Shown here one piece after another: positions 34,339-43,763 of a stretch of DNA of 64,000 nucleotides. A model generated the notes under the pieces. It saw nothing but the letters and a program-made list of their open reading frames with translations. It searched no databases and was not told the DNA's origin. The number at the start of each line of letters is the position of its first letter. The first letter of the stretch is position 1. The position numbers and the translations under genes are program-made. This DNA comes from Lentisphaeria bacterium (GTDB taxonomy: Bacteria > Verrucomicrobiota > Lentisphaeria > Victivallales > UBA1829), in assembly GCA_017456805.1 (NCBI GenBank), contig JAFTIQ010000009.1:1-64000 (forward strand), read 5' to 3'.

Positions 34339-34400
34339 TTAACAATATGATTATCACACGGATGAACAGAACATAACAACATAAACCAGGAGGTATTATT

Positions 34401-35327
34401 ATGTATCCTTTGTCCAAAGTCGCCCCCGAATGGTGGGATTACACAACCCTTGACCGTGACATCCTTGATGCAGCAGCAAAACTGACCATCGATGATCTTG
34501 CAAAATTGCAGCGTCCCGGCTTCAAGATCAACGTTTTTGAAACACTTCAGGAATTCTATGCAGCGGAAGCATTGGAATATGTCAAATGCTGGCAGCAGGC
34601 AACCGCCGCAAATCCGGCAGGGATCTGCGGTCCCATCGGCCCCACCGAACAGCTTCCCATCGTTGCTCAGATCGTCAATGACCTGAACATCAACCTGAAG
34701 AACTGCCATTTCTGGGGTATGGATGAATGGATCGTTGACGGCAAAGCAGCCGGCAGAGATTTTGCTCTCGGTTTTGCGAAAGCAGACTGGGATCTCTGCT
34801 TCGGACGGATCCGTCCCGAACTCCGCATGCCCGAAGAAAACATGCACTTCCCCACCGAAAATCCGGAAGAATACACCAAGAGCTATGATCAGGCTCGCTG
34901 TATCATCATGCAGGGCGGTCAGGGCGAAACCAAGCACTGGGCATTCAACGATCCTCTCCAGCGCGCAGGCGAATACAAAGATGCTCCCCCGACACCGGAA
35001 CAGTACCGCAAACTCGGCGCACGCATCGTCGATCTTCACCCCATCACACTGATCCAGAACGCACGTACTTCCGGCGGCGGAACCGTTCAGAACGTTCCCA
35101 ACGGCGCTGTCACTGTCGGACCTGTCGAAACATGGAAGGCTGAAAACGTCTCCATCTGGCATCCCGGACATCATGACAATCCCTTCGGACAGAGATTGAC
35201 CACCTACATGATCGCCAACAAGATCGCTGACAGCCGCGTTCCCATGTCTCTGCTCTCCGATCACCCGAGCGTGATCTTCAACTTCTACCGCCATGGTTTC
35301 GGCGTTTGTGACGTGGAGATGCATTGA
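34401..35327 (+). CDS. Glucosamine-6-phosphate deaminase/isomerase-like protein (NagB fold) with altered active site
   Basis: 308 residues with a consensus ribosome site AGGAGGT. The NagB-type phosphosugar fold is seen in [17 protein letters not shown] and in GMDEW (D108, the position of the catalytic Asp72 of E. coli NagB). The second active-site loop reads [14 protein letters not shown], where NagB has GGIGVDGHIAFNEP. His is kept (H179), but the loop Asp is T177 and the Glu is D184. It may therefore act on a different amino or keto sugar, or isomerise rather than deaminate. First gene of a tightly packed operon with a PIG-L deacetylase, a PfkB kinase and a polyol dehydrogenase. Codons are strongly C-ending, suggesting high expression. 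Confidence 0.8.
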   Translation: MYPLSKVAPEWWDYTTLDRDILDAAAKLTIDDLAKLQRPGFKINVFETLQEFYAAEALEYVKCWQQATAANPAGICGPIGPTEQLPIVAQIVNDLNINLKNCHFWGMDEWIVDGKAAGRDFALGFAKADWDLCFGRIRPELRMPEENMHFPTENPEEYTKSYDQARCIIMQGGQGETKHWAFNDPLQRAGEYKDAPPTPEQYRKLGARIVDLHPITLIQNARTSGGGTVQNVPNGAVTVGPVETWKAENVSIWHPGHHDNPFGQRLTTYMIANKIADSRVPMSLLSDHPSVIFNFYRHGFGVCDVEMH

Positions 35328-35329
35328 TC

Positions 35330-36136
35330 ATGAGTAAAGCAGCATTCGCAATCGCATGCCATCCCGATGATATCGAATTCGGGATGGCGGGGACTCTCAT
35401 CAAGCTCAAAGAAGCCGGCTATGAAATTCATTATATGAACATCGCCAATGGAAGTCTCGGAACAAATCAGTATGATTATAAAACAATCGTTGCTATGCGC
35501 CGTGAAGAAGCCATGAACGCTGCAAAGCTCATCGGTGCTCACTATCACGAAAGCATCTGCGATGACCTCGAAGTCTACTATTGCCAGGAACTTTTCGCCA
35601 AGGTCGTGCCGGAAATCCGCGATGTCGATCCCGAAATCATCCTGACTCATGGACCCTATGACTACATGGAAGACCATGTCAATGCAGGCCGTATTGCAAC
35701 AACTGCAGCATTCTGCCGCGGTATGACCAACTGCAAATGTGCCCGCCCCGCAAAAGCGGTTGATACACCTGTCGCAGTTTATCACTCTGCTCCGCACAGC
35801 TTGACCGATACGCTGCGCCGCCCCGTGATCCCCGGCATGTATGTCAATATCGAAACCACGGTCCAGACCAAGAAGGATATGCTTTGCTGCCACAAATCCC
35901 AGAAGGATTGGCTGGATGTCAGCCAGGGCAACGATGCTTATCTTGACGATATGGAATCCCGTGCTCGCTATTATGGAAAACTCTCTGGGCGTTATACATT
36001 TGCAGAAGGCTGGATCCGCCACAACCATCTCGGTTTCTGCGGTCCTGATTTCAACCCCATGCTGGAAGCATTGGGCGAAAACTGCTTCGTAAATCAGAAA
36101 TTTGAAGATTCCATCAAACTGGAGAACTACCTGTGA
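35330..36136 (+). CDS. PIG-L/LmbE family zinc deacetylase
   Basis: 268 residues from ATG 35330 (an in-frame TTG two codons earlier is less likely). The metal motif CHPDDIEF gives H11 and D14, and EDHVNAGR gives H116, the three zinc ligands of the family. ILTHGPYDYMEDH and VYHSAP are also typical. Such enzymes remove N-acetyl groups from GlcNAc-type sugars. In this operon it could replace NagA before the NagB-like step (inference). It follows the NagB-like gene by 2 bases. Confidence 0.88.
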   Translation: MSKAAFAIACHPDDIEFGMAGTLIKLKEAGYEIHYMNIANGSLGTNQYDYKTIVAMRREEAMNAAKLIGAHYHESICDDLEVYYCQELFAKVVPEIRDVDPEIILTHGPYDYMEDHVNAGRIATTAAFCRGMTNCKCARPAKAVDTPVAVYHSAPHSLTDTLRRPVIPGMYVNIETTVQTKKDMLCCHKSQKDWLDVSQGNDAYLDDMESRARYYGKLSGRYTFAEGWIRHNHLGFCGPDFNPMLEALGENCFVNQKFEDSIKLENYL

Positions 36137-37161
36137 AAAAAGGCATTATTGGCGCCGGAAATTGGATCATCGACAAGGTAAAAACCATCGACCGCTGGCC
36201 AAGTGAAGGGGAATTGTGCAATATTCTCTCTCAGCAGAAAGCCGGAGGCGGTGGACCTTGCAATGTTTTGTTTGACCTTGCTGCACTGAAAAGCGGGATT
36301 CCGCTCTACGCTGCCGGAATGGTTGGTTCCGACGACGATGGTGCGTGGCTTCGCGGAGAAATCGAATCCAGAAACATTGACAGCCGTTATATGAAAGTTG
36401 CCGGAGAAGGCATTCCCACCGCATTTACCGATGTGATGTCCGGAAACGGCAGAAGAACATTCTTCTATTGCGGCCTTGCCAACAACAGTCTCGGCGTGGA
36501 AGATATGGCGGATATTGATGTTCCTGCCAAACTCTTCTACCTGGGCTATCTGCTCCTGCTGGATAAGCTGGATGCCGCTGATCCCGAATATGGAACAGCA
36601 GCAGCTAAACTCCTTTCCATCATGCAGAAAAAAGGCTACCGTACAGCTGTTGATATGGTCTCGGAAGCCGGTGAAAAATTCAACCGGATCGTTCCCCCGG
36701 CAATGAAGTATACCGATATTCTCGTGATCAACGAAATTGAAGCAGGAAACACGCTTGGAGAAGCAATCCGCCAGCCGGATAACACTCTGCGCTGTGAACT
36801 CTTCTCCAAAGCAGCCGATAAATTCTTTGAACTCGGAGTCAAAGAAATGGTCGTGATTCACTTCCCCGAAGGCGCGTATGCAGCCGTCAAAGATGGAATC
36901 CGCTGCTATCAGCCCTCCTGCTTCGTGAAAAAATCTGAGATCGTCGGAACAAATGGTGCCGGAGATGCATTCTTTGCCGGATTGCTTTATGCAATTCACG
37001 AAGATATGCCGATGGAAGAAGCTTTGAAAGTTGCCTCTGCAAGTGCCAGATTCAATTTGAAAGCTGCAACAGCTTCCGGCGGAGCTCCCGAATTGAGCGA
37101 ACTCCTTGATTATGTCAAGGATTGCAGTTTTGAAGAAATCCCGGAATTTTTCCGGAAATAA
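36133..37161 (+). CDS. PfkB-family carbohydrate kinase
   Basis: 342 residues starting at GTG 36133, which overlaps the preceding stop as GTGA; no other start fits. The N-terminus has GAGNWIIDKV and QKAGGGGPCNVLFDLAAL (sugar-binding GG motif). The ATP/anion-hole motif is IVGTNGAGDAFFAGLLYA near the C-terminus with Asp as catalytic base. Phosphorylates a sugar or amino sugar; the substrate is not evident. Tightly coupled to the deacetylase gene. Confidence 0.9.
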   Translation: MKKGIIGAGNWIIDKVKTIDRWPSEGELCNILSQQKAGGGGPCNVLFDLAALKSGIPLYAAGMVGSDDDGAWLRGEIESRNIDSRYMKVAGEGIPTAFTDVMSGNGRRTFFYCGLANNSLGVEDMADIDVPAKLFYLGYLLLLDKLDAADPEYGTAAAKLLSIMQKKGYRTAVDMVSEAGEKFNRIVPPAMKYTDILVINEIEAGNTLGEAIRQPDNTLRCELFSKAADKFFELGVKEMVVIHFPEGAYAAVKDGIRCYQPSCFVKKSEIVGTNGAGDAFFAGLLYAIHEDMPMEEALKVASASARFNLKAATASGGAPELSELLDYVKDCSFEEIPEFFRK

Positions 37162-37177
37162 CAAGGATGCAGCAAAA

Positions 37178-38302
37178 ATGAGTACATTTGTTGGAATTGG
37201 ACTTGGACCGATTCAGACAGGTATTTTTCTCGCCGGAGCCGCAAAAGGCGGCTTCGACAGAATTGTCATAGCAGAAGTCAACGATAAACTCAAAGACGCC
37301 GTCAACGCTGTCGGCTCCGTAACAGTCAATATCGCTGCTGATGACAGGGTCTATACAGAAGTCTATCCCAATGTGGAAGTCTACAACCCCAATAATCCGG
37401 ATGATCTTCCCAAGCTGATCGATGCAGCCGCAGATGCCTCCGAACTGGCAACAGCTCTTCCCAGTGTGAAGTTCTACGCATATTGCGCCGGATGGCTCCG
37501 GGAAGGTTTTGCAAAACAACCCGAACGCACCCGTTTCTTCTATACCGCTGAAAACAACAATCATGCGGCAGAAGAACTGGAAAAAGCAATCGGGACCCCC
37601 TTTGCAAATACCTACTATCTCAATACCGTCATTGGAAAAATGAGCGGTGTCGTTGCAGCTTCTGCAGATCGTCCCGGGCTTGCTCCCGCAGCCGAAAATG
37701 GACATCTGGTGGAAGAATTCAATACGATTTATATCTCCAAATGCCCCGGTATCGAGAACAGAAAAGTTCAGAATCTTTACGTTAAAGATGATCTTTTCCC
37801 CTTTGAAGATGCCAAGCTTTATGGACACAATGCCACCCATTTCTTCCTGGCAACTCTGGGCAAAACCAAGGGCTGTCAGACAATGGATGAAGTCCGCGCT
37901 TATCCCGAATTCATTGAAAAGGCCCGCAAGGCATTCTTTGAAGAATCCGGAAAAGCTCTGGTCAAAAAATATGCTTCCCTCAACGATGAACTGTTCACAG
38001 AAGCCGGTTTCAAGGCTTATATTGACGGGCTTCTTGTCCGCATGACCAATCCTTTCCTGAAAGATGCGATCGACCGGATCACCCGCGATCCCGAACGCAA
38101 ACTCAGCTGGGATGACCGCGTTATCGGAACCATGCGGATCATCATGAGTCAGGGCGTCACTCCCGCAACCTTCGCCGAAGGCGCAAAAATCGCCGCAGAA
38201 GAATGGGCCGCCGGGGAAGATGTCAAGGCAAAACTTGCAGCTCTCTGGCCTCAGCCCTGGAGCGAAGAACATGACAAACTCTGCTCCCTCATGGGTATTT
38301 AA
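37178..38302 (+). CDS. Long-chain polyol (mannitol-type) dehydrogenase
   Basis: 374 residues from ATG 37178 (AGGATG upstream), 16 bases after the kinase. Starts with a Rossmann-like segment (FVGIGLGPIQTGIFLAGA). The middle and C-terminus match the mannitol dehydrogenase family: ENNNHAAEELE, NTVIGKMSGV, KLYGHNATHFFLATLG, and DPERKLSWDDRVIGTMRI. The family interconverts a polyol or polyol phosphate and the keto-sugar with NAD(P). Last gene of the operon. Confidence 0.85.
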   Translation: MSTFVGIGLGPIQTGIFLAGAAKGGFDRIVIAEVNDKLKDAVNAVGSVTVNIAADDRVYTEVYPNVEVYNPNNPDDLPKLIDAAADASELATALPSVKFYAYCAGWLREGFAKQPERTRFFYTAENNNHAAEELEKAIGTPFANTYYLNTVIGKMSGVVAASADRPGLAPAAENGHLVEEFNTIYISKCPGIENRKVQNLYVKDDLFPFEDAKLYGHNATHFFLATLGKTKGCQTMDEVRAYPEFIEKARKAFFEESGKALVKKYASLNDELFTEAGFKAYIDGLLVRMTNPFLKDAIDRITRDPERKLSWDDRVIGTMRIIMSQGVTPATFAEGAKIAAEEWAAGEDVKAKLAALWPQPWSEEHDKLCSLMGI

Positions 38303-38324
38303 GCAGAATTTGATCCGTTCAGAA

Positions 38325-38358
38325 AACACCGGTCCGAAAAGATCGGTGTTTTTTTTTT
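38325..38358 (+). terminator. Intrinsic terminator of the 34401-38302 operon
   Basis: AACACCG and CGGTGTT form a 7-bp stem extended by GTC/GAT, followed by ten T. Confidence 0.9.
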
Positions 38359-38398
38359 GCACTCAGGGAAAAAATCCTCTGTTTTCCGCTTTGCAAAC

Positions 38399-38427
38399 TT
38401 GAAAACAGCTCAATCTGAATGTAAAGT
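38399..38427 (+). promoter_or_regulatory. Promoter of the SIS/FGGY gene pair
   Basis: TTGAAA at 38399-38404, 17-base spacer, TAAAGT at 38422-38427. Confidence 0.55.
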
Positions 38428-38451
38428 ACTGGAAACAGAAAGGCTTGTCAC

Positions 38452-39198
38452 ATGTCAGAATTTATTACGGAATATCTTGGAAAAACAACAGAATTATTGA
38501 ATCTTATCGCTCATGCGGAAGAAGATGCACTTGACCGGGCGGCGGAAATCATCGCCGATGCCTACGCAAACGGGAATACGATTTATGTATTCGGCTGTAC
38601 CCATTCCGCTATTCTGGCAGAAGATGTTTTCTATCGGGCAAATACCCCCTGTTTCTGGCGTCCGCTCTGGGGGCCCGGGATGAGTATTACGCAGACCCCC
38701 GGTTTTCTGACCAGTGCCGCAGAGCACAATGAAGCCCTCGGCAATGACATCATTGCATGTTCCAGAATGAAAAAAAATGATGTTCTGGTGGTTCTTTCCA
38801 CCTCCGGAAAAAATGGAGCCCCGGTGGCTGTGGCGGATTCCGCATTGCAGAAAGGAGCAAAGGTGATCGCAGTCTCCTCTTCGTCCTATAAGGATCAAAA
38901 GGGAAACCATTCAAAATATGCTTCTCTCTGGAAAATTCCCGGGTTACTGATGATTGATAACCATGTTCCATGCGGAGATACTTCCCTGAATGTAGGAGGG
39001 AACACTCCGATGGGACCAGTCTCCACCATTGCCGGCTCATTCATAATGCACACGCTTTCAGCACTTTCTGTTGAAAAATTGATTAAAAAAGGAATTCAGC
39101 CTCCCGTTTTTCTCAGCTCCAATGCCCCCGGCGGAAAAGAACGGAATGAGGAACTTCTGAAACTGGAATCCGTTCAAAATGCATACCTTCTGCCCTGA
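38452..39198 (+). CDS. SIS-domain phosphosugar-binding protein
   Basis: 248 residues. The SIS fold is recognisable from YVFGCTHSAILAEDVFYRA (phosphate-binding loop), VLVVLSTSGKNGAPVAVADSA truncated as LSTSGKNGAPVAVA, and VIAVSSSSY. Relatives are putative phosphosugar isomerases and epimerases, or sensors in amino-sugar loci. Followed 17 bases later by a sugar kinase, so they probably act in sequence on the same sugar. Confidence 0.85.
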   Translation: MSEFITEYLGKTTELLNLIAHAEEDALDRAAEIIADAYANGNTIYVFGCTHSAILAEDVFYRANTPCFWRPLWGPGMSITQTPGFLTSAAEHNEALGNDIIACSRMKKNDVLVVLSTSGKNGAPVAVADSALQKGAKVIAVSSSSYKDQKGNHSKYASLWKIPGLLMIDNHVPCGDTSLNVGGNTPMGPVSTIAGSFIMHTLSALSVEKLIKKGIQPPVFLSSNAPGGKERNEELLKLESVQNAYLLP

Positions 39199-39215
39199 CC
39201 GGAGGAGTGAATTTT

Positions 39216-40664
39216 ATGACAACTGTTCTGTGTATTGATATCGGGACAAGCAGGATCAAGGCGGCTCTAATCGATGAAGCAGGAGCAATGATCGCGTTAC
39301 GATCCGAGCGGGTGGATCGCGCAAAATCCCCTGATACGCAAGATCTTGCAATATGGAGAGGAACAACACTCCGGTTGATCCGGGAGATGTCGGAAGAGAT
39401 CCAAAAGAATCCCCCGGAAGCGGTTTCCCTCACGGGCAACATGCATGCATTGATTTGCCTTGATGCTCAAGGGGATCCGTTACAGGATGCTATTTTGTGG
39501 TGTTCCAACGGGGCGGAAGAAGAATCAGCAGAACTGATCAGCCGGTATCCGGAATTTGCGAAACGCTGCGGGAACCTCCCTGCTCCGGTTTTTACCCTTC
39601 CGAAAATGCTCCGTTTTCAGAAAAAGAATCCGGAACTTTACCGGAAAACCAAATGTTTTCTGCAGCCCAAAGATGATATCGGTTATCTTTTGACAGGCGT
39701 TTTTGCCACAGATCCCACAGATGCCTCCGGAATGATGCCGTTCCTTCCGGATGAGCGGCGCTGGGATTTTGATTTGATCCGGGATCTTGGATTGGAAGTG
39801 GAAAAATTTCCAGACGTTGCAGAGTCATCCGCGGTTCGCGGGAAAATCACACGGGAAGCCTCAGTGCTGACCGGATTGCCTGAAGGATTGCCGGTTATTT
39901 GCGGAGCTGGAGATCTTGCCACCGCGGCATTGGGATGCGGCGCTTCCGGAAACGTTCTTTCCCTGACGCTCGGAACAGCCGGGCAATTACTGGCAAGCGG
40001 TCCCCGGGGACGCTGGAAGGAACTGGCTGGGAAATTATTTGTCTTTTCTCATGCGGATCCTGACTTTGATCTGTTTCTGGGATCGGTTCCCGGCGGCGGA
40101 TTTTCCCTGGAATGGGAGGCGAAACAGCGAAACCTTTCCATGGAAGGATTTTTCCGTCTGGCGGAACAGGCGGAGCTGAAGGAATCTTTGCCGGTTTATC
40201 TGCCTTATCTGCTTGGCAGAGGGGCTCCATATATGGATTACACTCCATCTGCGGAATGGATCGGAATTTCTGCAAAACATTCGCTTGCAGATCTTTGCAA
40301 AGCAGCAATCTTCGGTCCGCTTGCAGCTTTGCGTCAATCAGCAGAAATGCTTGCAAAGCTGACTGATCAGAATTTTGAATCTGTTGTGCTCCAGTCACTT
40401 GCATGCCGGGAGCATTCGGTCAGAGACACTGCGGCGGCGTTATTCCCGCAGGAGAAACTGGTTCCGGAGAATACAGAGGCATCGCTGCTGGGAGCTGCGA
40501 TTCTGGGAATGAAAGGAATCAACTGCTGCACGGACTTCAAATCCGCAATCTCTCAAATGGTTCATACGCAACGATTTGCAGATACAAACGATTCAGAGAT
40601 CGACGCCGCTGAGATTTTGTTCCAGCGCTACCTCAGGGCTGCGGAGCGGCATCTTCATTTTTGA
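39216..40664 (+). CDS. FGGY-family carbohydrate kinase (xylulokinase-like)
   Basis: 482 residues from ATG 39216, placed 8 bases after GGAGGAG; a GTG at 39207 overlaps that ribosome site and is less likely. The N-terminal ATPase domain begins LCIDIGTSRIKAALID. Further family features are AVSLTGNMHALICLD, GAGDLATAALGCGA (phosphate 2 loop), LTLGTAGQLLASG and EASLLGAAILGM. Phosphorylates a pentose- or hexulose-type sugar; xylulose is only the closest guess. Its 3' end overlaps the convergent AAC(3)-fold gene by 32 bases. Confidence 0.88.
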   Translation: MTTVLCIDIGTSRIKAALIDEAGAMIALRSERVDRAKSPDTQDLAIWRGTTLRLIREMSEEIQKNPPEAVSLTGNMHALICLDAQGDPLQDAILWCSNGAEEESAELISRYPEFAKRCGNLPAPVFTLPKMLRFQKKNPELYRKTKCFLQPKDDIGYLLTGVFATDPTDASGMMPFLPDERRWDFDLIRDLGLEVEKFPDVAESSAVRGKITREASVLTGLPEGLPVICGAGDLATAALGCGASGNVLSLTLGTAGQLLASGPRGRWKELAGKLFVFSHADPDFDLFLGSVPGGGFSLEWEAKQRNLSMEGFFRLAEQAELKESLPVYLPYLLGRGAPYMDYTPSAEWIGISAKHSLADLCKAAIFGPLAALRQSAEMLAKLTDQNFESVVLQSLACREHSVRDTAAALFPQEKLVPENTEASLLGAAILGMKGINCCTDFKSAISQMVHTQRFADTNDSEIDAAEILFQRYLRAAERHLHF

Positions 40665-41406
40665 AAAAATCCGGATTCTCCTTGAGAACGGGAGTCATGA
40701 CTTGCAATGTCTTCCGGCAGTTCATAAGGAAGGATTCTGCGGCTCCGAAGCGGCATTTTTTCATTGCTCCGGACTCCAGAAGCAAGGATTCCGCACGGTC
40801 ATATTTTTCAGAATGAGCCCCGGTATGCCAATGAATCGTCCGGGGGATTCTTGTGCCGGAATCATCGACGATATACCTTAAAACCGGTTCTTTGGAAAGA
40901 ACGGGAACCCCGCACCACTGTTCCACGGGATGAAGGAAGGTCGCACTGGTCAGACCGACCCCGATCAGCAGGACTTTTGCATCCAGATCCAGCAGGCGTC
41001 CCCAGGGGGAAGCCGGGTCAAATGCGGTGTCAAAATTTTCATGACCTGCAACGAATTCCGCAGCCCGTTTTCCCCGGACAGTCAGAGAATGGAAGGGATG
41101 TTTTGAGCGCAGGACATCGCCTCTTTGACGGAACAATTCCGGCAGGATCCCGGTCCATGCGGGAGAGGTTTTCACATTGAAATCCGGGGATTGATCTGTC
41201 ACATAACGATCGCTGAATGTCGGAAAAATAAGCAATCCATCATCGGTAATATATTCAGCCAGAGCATCAATCACGCCTTCTGCCCTGCCCTCCACATTTC
41301 CGATTTTTTTCATGGAAGAATGAACGAGAAGCACATCTCCGGGCAGGATCCCGGCATTACTCAAATCCTTTTTCAGATCCTCAGCGGTAAATATTCTGTC
41401 ACTCAT
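40633..41406 (-). CDS. AAC(3)-family N-acetyltransferase-like protein
   Basis: 257 residues from the ATG at 41404-41406; a longer frame is only the end of the upstream gene. Family features: LLVHSSMKKIGNVEG, GLLIFPTFS, HPFHSLTVRGKRA, SPWGRLLDLDAKVLLIGVG and HPVEQWCGVPV. The AAC(3) family contains antibiotic acetyltransferases, but also many proteins in sugar and secondary-metabolite loci. Here it overlaps a GH36-like hydrolase by 8 bases in one operon, so an amino-sugar substrate is more likely than a drug. Do not read as resistance from sequence alone. Confidence 0.8.
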   Translation of the reverse strand: MSDRIFTAEDLKKDLSNAGILPGDVLLVHSSMKKIGNVEGRAEGVIDALAEYITDDGLLIFPTFSDRYVTDQSPDFNVKTSPAWTGILPELFRQRGDVLRSKHPFHSLTVRGKRAAEFVAGHENFDTAFDPASPWGRLLDLDAKVLLIGVGLTSATFLHPVEQWCGVPVLSKEPVLRYIVDDSGTRIPRTIHWHTGAHSEKYDRAESLLLESGAMKKCRFGAAESFLMNCRKTLQVMTPVLKENPDFFKNEDAAPQP

Positions 41407-43633
41407 CGAAATGAATACTCCAAGTTTCTTTTTCGTGTTCGAAATGAATTGCCTTTTTGATGATGATCGACATATCAATGGCGGACTTTGACACCATCAG
41501 ACCCCGGTTTGCATTTTCCGGAATGAACGAATCATCGGCAATAATAAACAAATTTCCGGTTTCTCCGGGTGTCCGTTTTGCGATTCCGGAAAGGGTTCTT
41601 GTTTCCGGATCCCAGGAAACGGATTCCAGTTCGGCATCGCCTTGCCGGACATGCATATCTGTTGAAAGGATCCAGGGATGTTCCTTTTGTTCTTCCAGAC
41701 GGAAAACTGCGGCAGAGTTGGCTGGGATTTCCACCCATTTGGAATCTTCCAATACACCGCAGTAGCTCTCCTGCCAGAAATTGTACATACGGTATTTTTT
41801 TCCGGAAGGAAGGTTCAGATAATCCGGAGTCAGTTCCAGTTTCCGGTAAGAATCGTTCAAGTTGAAGATTCCGCAAACATACCATGATCCCCAAGGTTTT
41901 GTGACTTTCAGAACAAAGGTCCGCAGGAAATCGTCTTCACCATTCCAGCGGTGGAAAAGATCCACCGGTTCGGGCATTCCGGGACATCTGGGCAGAACCT
42001 TTTTGATCAGTTCCAGACGGTCTTCCGCCATTTGATCCATGTCATCGCCGAAGAATACCGGACTGGGAGAAATCCCGAAAAGCGTTGCACTCACTTGAGC
42101 TTCATTCAGCGGAATGGGCTTATCCACCGTCATCATGTTGCTGTTGCATTGGAAGAAACGGTCATGCGCAAATGCCCACATGGCAAGGTTGTTCACAGCA
42201 TTCCGGTTGGGTGAACCCATAGAGGCGAAGGAGCCGTTGATCACATAAGTGGCAGGATAAGAGGGATAGAACTTTTCCAGGGGCCGTCCTTCGCCGTAAT
42301 CCAGTCCGATCCGGCTTGTTTGAACTGCCCCCACAAAAGAAAGAGAAGAGCCGGAAGCTGAAAGCAGCTGGGTTTCCGGATGACAGAATGTTTTGATTTT
42401 CCGCATAAATTTCAAATATTCTTCCCGGTCATAACCAGTTGTGTCATCACCGGCATGATAAAGACCGGTATCCAGAAAATCCACCATGTGATAACGGATT
42501 CCCCAATCGGCATAGGAGGAAAAGACATTTCCGATATAATCCAAACTTTCCTTTTTTCCCGGATCGATGGAATATTGTATTGGGAAATGCCCATTGACAA
42601 GAGTATTTTCCCAGGACCATGAACCACGTTCGGAAAGAGTTCCATCTTTTTTCCGGATCAGGCAGTTCTTTGTCTTTTCAAAATCCAGAGCGTTCTCACA
42701 CATCTGAAAGAATCCGATCCAGAATCCGGGACGAGCTCCTTTTTCCTGCACTTCCTTCAGGAATTCCTGCAAACCTTCCGGAAATTTCTTTTCGTTGGGA
42801 TAAAGCCAGTTTCCGGGAATGGTATCTTTGATGTTATCCAGACTGATCCAAAGGTAATCCATGCCAAGTTTCTGCAAAGTCTGCACGCGGGAACTGTTCA
42901 GCTGACGCCGGATTTGAGAGGTGGAAATTTCTGCTTTGGGGCTGACGAGCAGCCCGGTAATAAATCCGGCTACGATTTTTTCTGCCGGCTGAACCTTGTA
43001 AATCTCTTTGACCCGGTCCGCCCAGCGGCAGAGAAGATCATAGGGTCGTCCGGAAGATATTTTTGCAATGGAAAGGGTATCTGTTGAAACCGGTTCTTCT
43101 CCGCAAAGATATCCGGTTCCGGGAATTCTGCAAACCATAGATTTCAATCTGGAATCAGCAGGATCGAACTCCATATCAAAAACGAACATATTTTTATCAA
43201 AAGTCAATTGTCCGGCAAAGAAATTCTCTTTCCGGGAAAGATCATAAACCAGGCACATTGGCTTTGTCATGTGTTTTCCATCATTGGAAGCCGCTTTTCT
43301 GACGAATTGATCCTCGAGGGAATCCTGAAATTCAAAGATACAGCGTTCAGGTGCAGCGGTACATTCGGATTCGCTCCAGCGGAACAGTTCAATTTCCCCG
43401 ATTTCAGCTTTTTTCCCTTCAACAGCGGAAAAGGAAAGAGTAAAATCAGCGTAATTTGGATCTTCTTTAACAGTGAAGGAAAAGCGGAGGATATCGCCAA
43501 GCACACCGGAACAGCCGTCATCAGAAACCTGAAAATCTGTTGCTGAGGATAAAAGATATCCGGTTCCATCGACATGAATCCGCGTTAAGATTCCGCTTTT
43601 GAGTTCATCTAATAATCTGCCGCTATTAAACAT
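41399..43633 (-). CDS. GH36/GH27-like (clan GH-D) intracellular glycoside hydrolase
   Basis: 744 residues with no signal peptide. The N-terminal 230 residues form a beta-sandwich as in GH36. The barrel (about 235-600) contains LGMDYLWISLDN, FPEGLQEFLKEVQEKGARPGFWIGF truncated as EKGARPGFWIGF, RYHMVDFLDTG (candidate catalytic Asp region), SRIGLDYGEG and NNLAMWAFAHDRFFQCN. A C-terminal beta domain follows (WVEIPANSAAVFRL). Alpha-galactosidase-type activity is a reasonable guess, but the usual catalytic Asp contexts are only partly kept. Ribosome site AAGGAA upstream; operator-like palindrome at 43679. Confidence 0.75.
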   Translation of the reverse strand: MFNSGRLLDELKSGILTRIHVDGTGYLLSSATDFQVSDDGCSGVLGDILRFSFTVKEDPNYADFTLSFSAVEGKKAEIGEIELFRWSESECTAAPERCIFEFQDSLEDQFVRKAASNDGKHMTKPMCLVYDLSRKENFFAGQLTFDKNMFVFDMEFDPADSRLKSMVCRIPGTGYLCGEEPVSTDTLSIAKISSGRPYDLLCRWADRVKEIYKVQPAEKIVAGFITGLLVSPKAEISTSQIRRQLNSSRVQTLQKLGMDYLWISLDNIKDTIPGNWLYPNEKKFPEGLQEFLKEVQEKGARPGFWIGFFQMCENALDFEKTKNCLIRKKDGTLSERGSWSWENTLVNGHFPIQYSIDPGKKESLDYIGNVFSSYADWGIRYHMVDFLDTGLYHAGDDTTGYDREEYLKFMRKIKTFCHPETQLLSASGSSLSFVGAVQTSRIGLDYGEGRPLEKFYPSYPATYVINGSFASMGSPNRNAVNNLAMWAFAHDRFFQCNSNMMTVDKPIPLNEAQVSATLFGISPSPVFFGDDMDQMAEDRLELIKKVLPRCPGMPEPVDLFHRWNGEDDFLRTFVLKVTKPWGSWYVCGIFNLNDSYRKLELTPDYLNLPSGKKYRMYNFWQESYCGVLEDSKWVEIPANSAAVFRLEEQKEHPWILSTDMHVRQGDAELESVSWDPETRTLSGIAKRTPGETGNLFIIADDSFIPENANRGLMVSKSAIDMSIIIKKAIHFEHEKETWSIHFDE

Positions 43634-43678
43634 TTGTTCAGAATTCCTTTTTTCAGTAACAGGTTGAAATTAGCAGTT

Positions 43679-43694
43679 TGTGGAATATACCACA
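43679..43694. promoter_or_regulatory. Operator-like palindrome upstream of the GH36-like operon
   Basis: TGTGGAATATACCACA, perfect TGTGG/CCACA arms. On the minus strand its centre contains TATATT, so it covers the probable -10 of the GH36-like gene. Confidence 0.6.
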
Positions 43695-43763
43695 TATATT
43701 TTTTTTTAATAATTATTTCTTTACCAGTCATGATTTTTTTCGGAAAAAACGGAATAAAGCCGC

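Noticed and set aside
40633..41406. Aminoglycoside-resistance gene
   Set aside because: The AAC(3) fold is present, but the gene is embedded in a sugar operon and no mobile element is near; resistance cannot be claimed from sequence.
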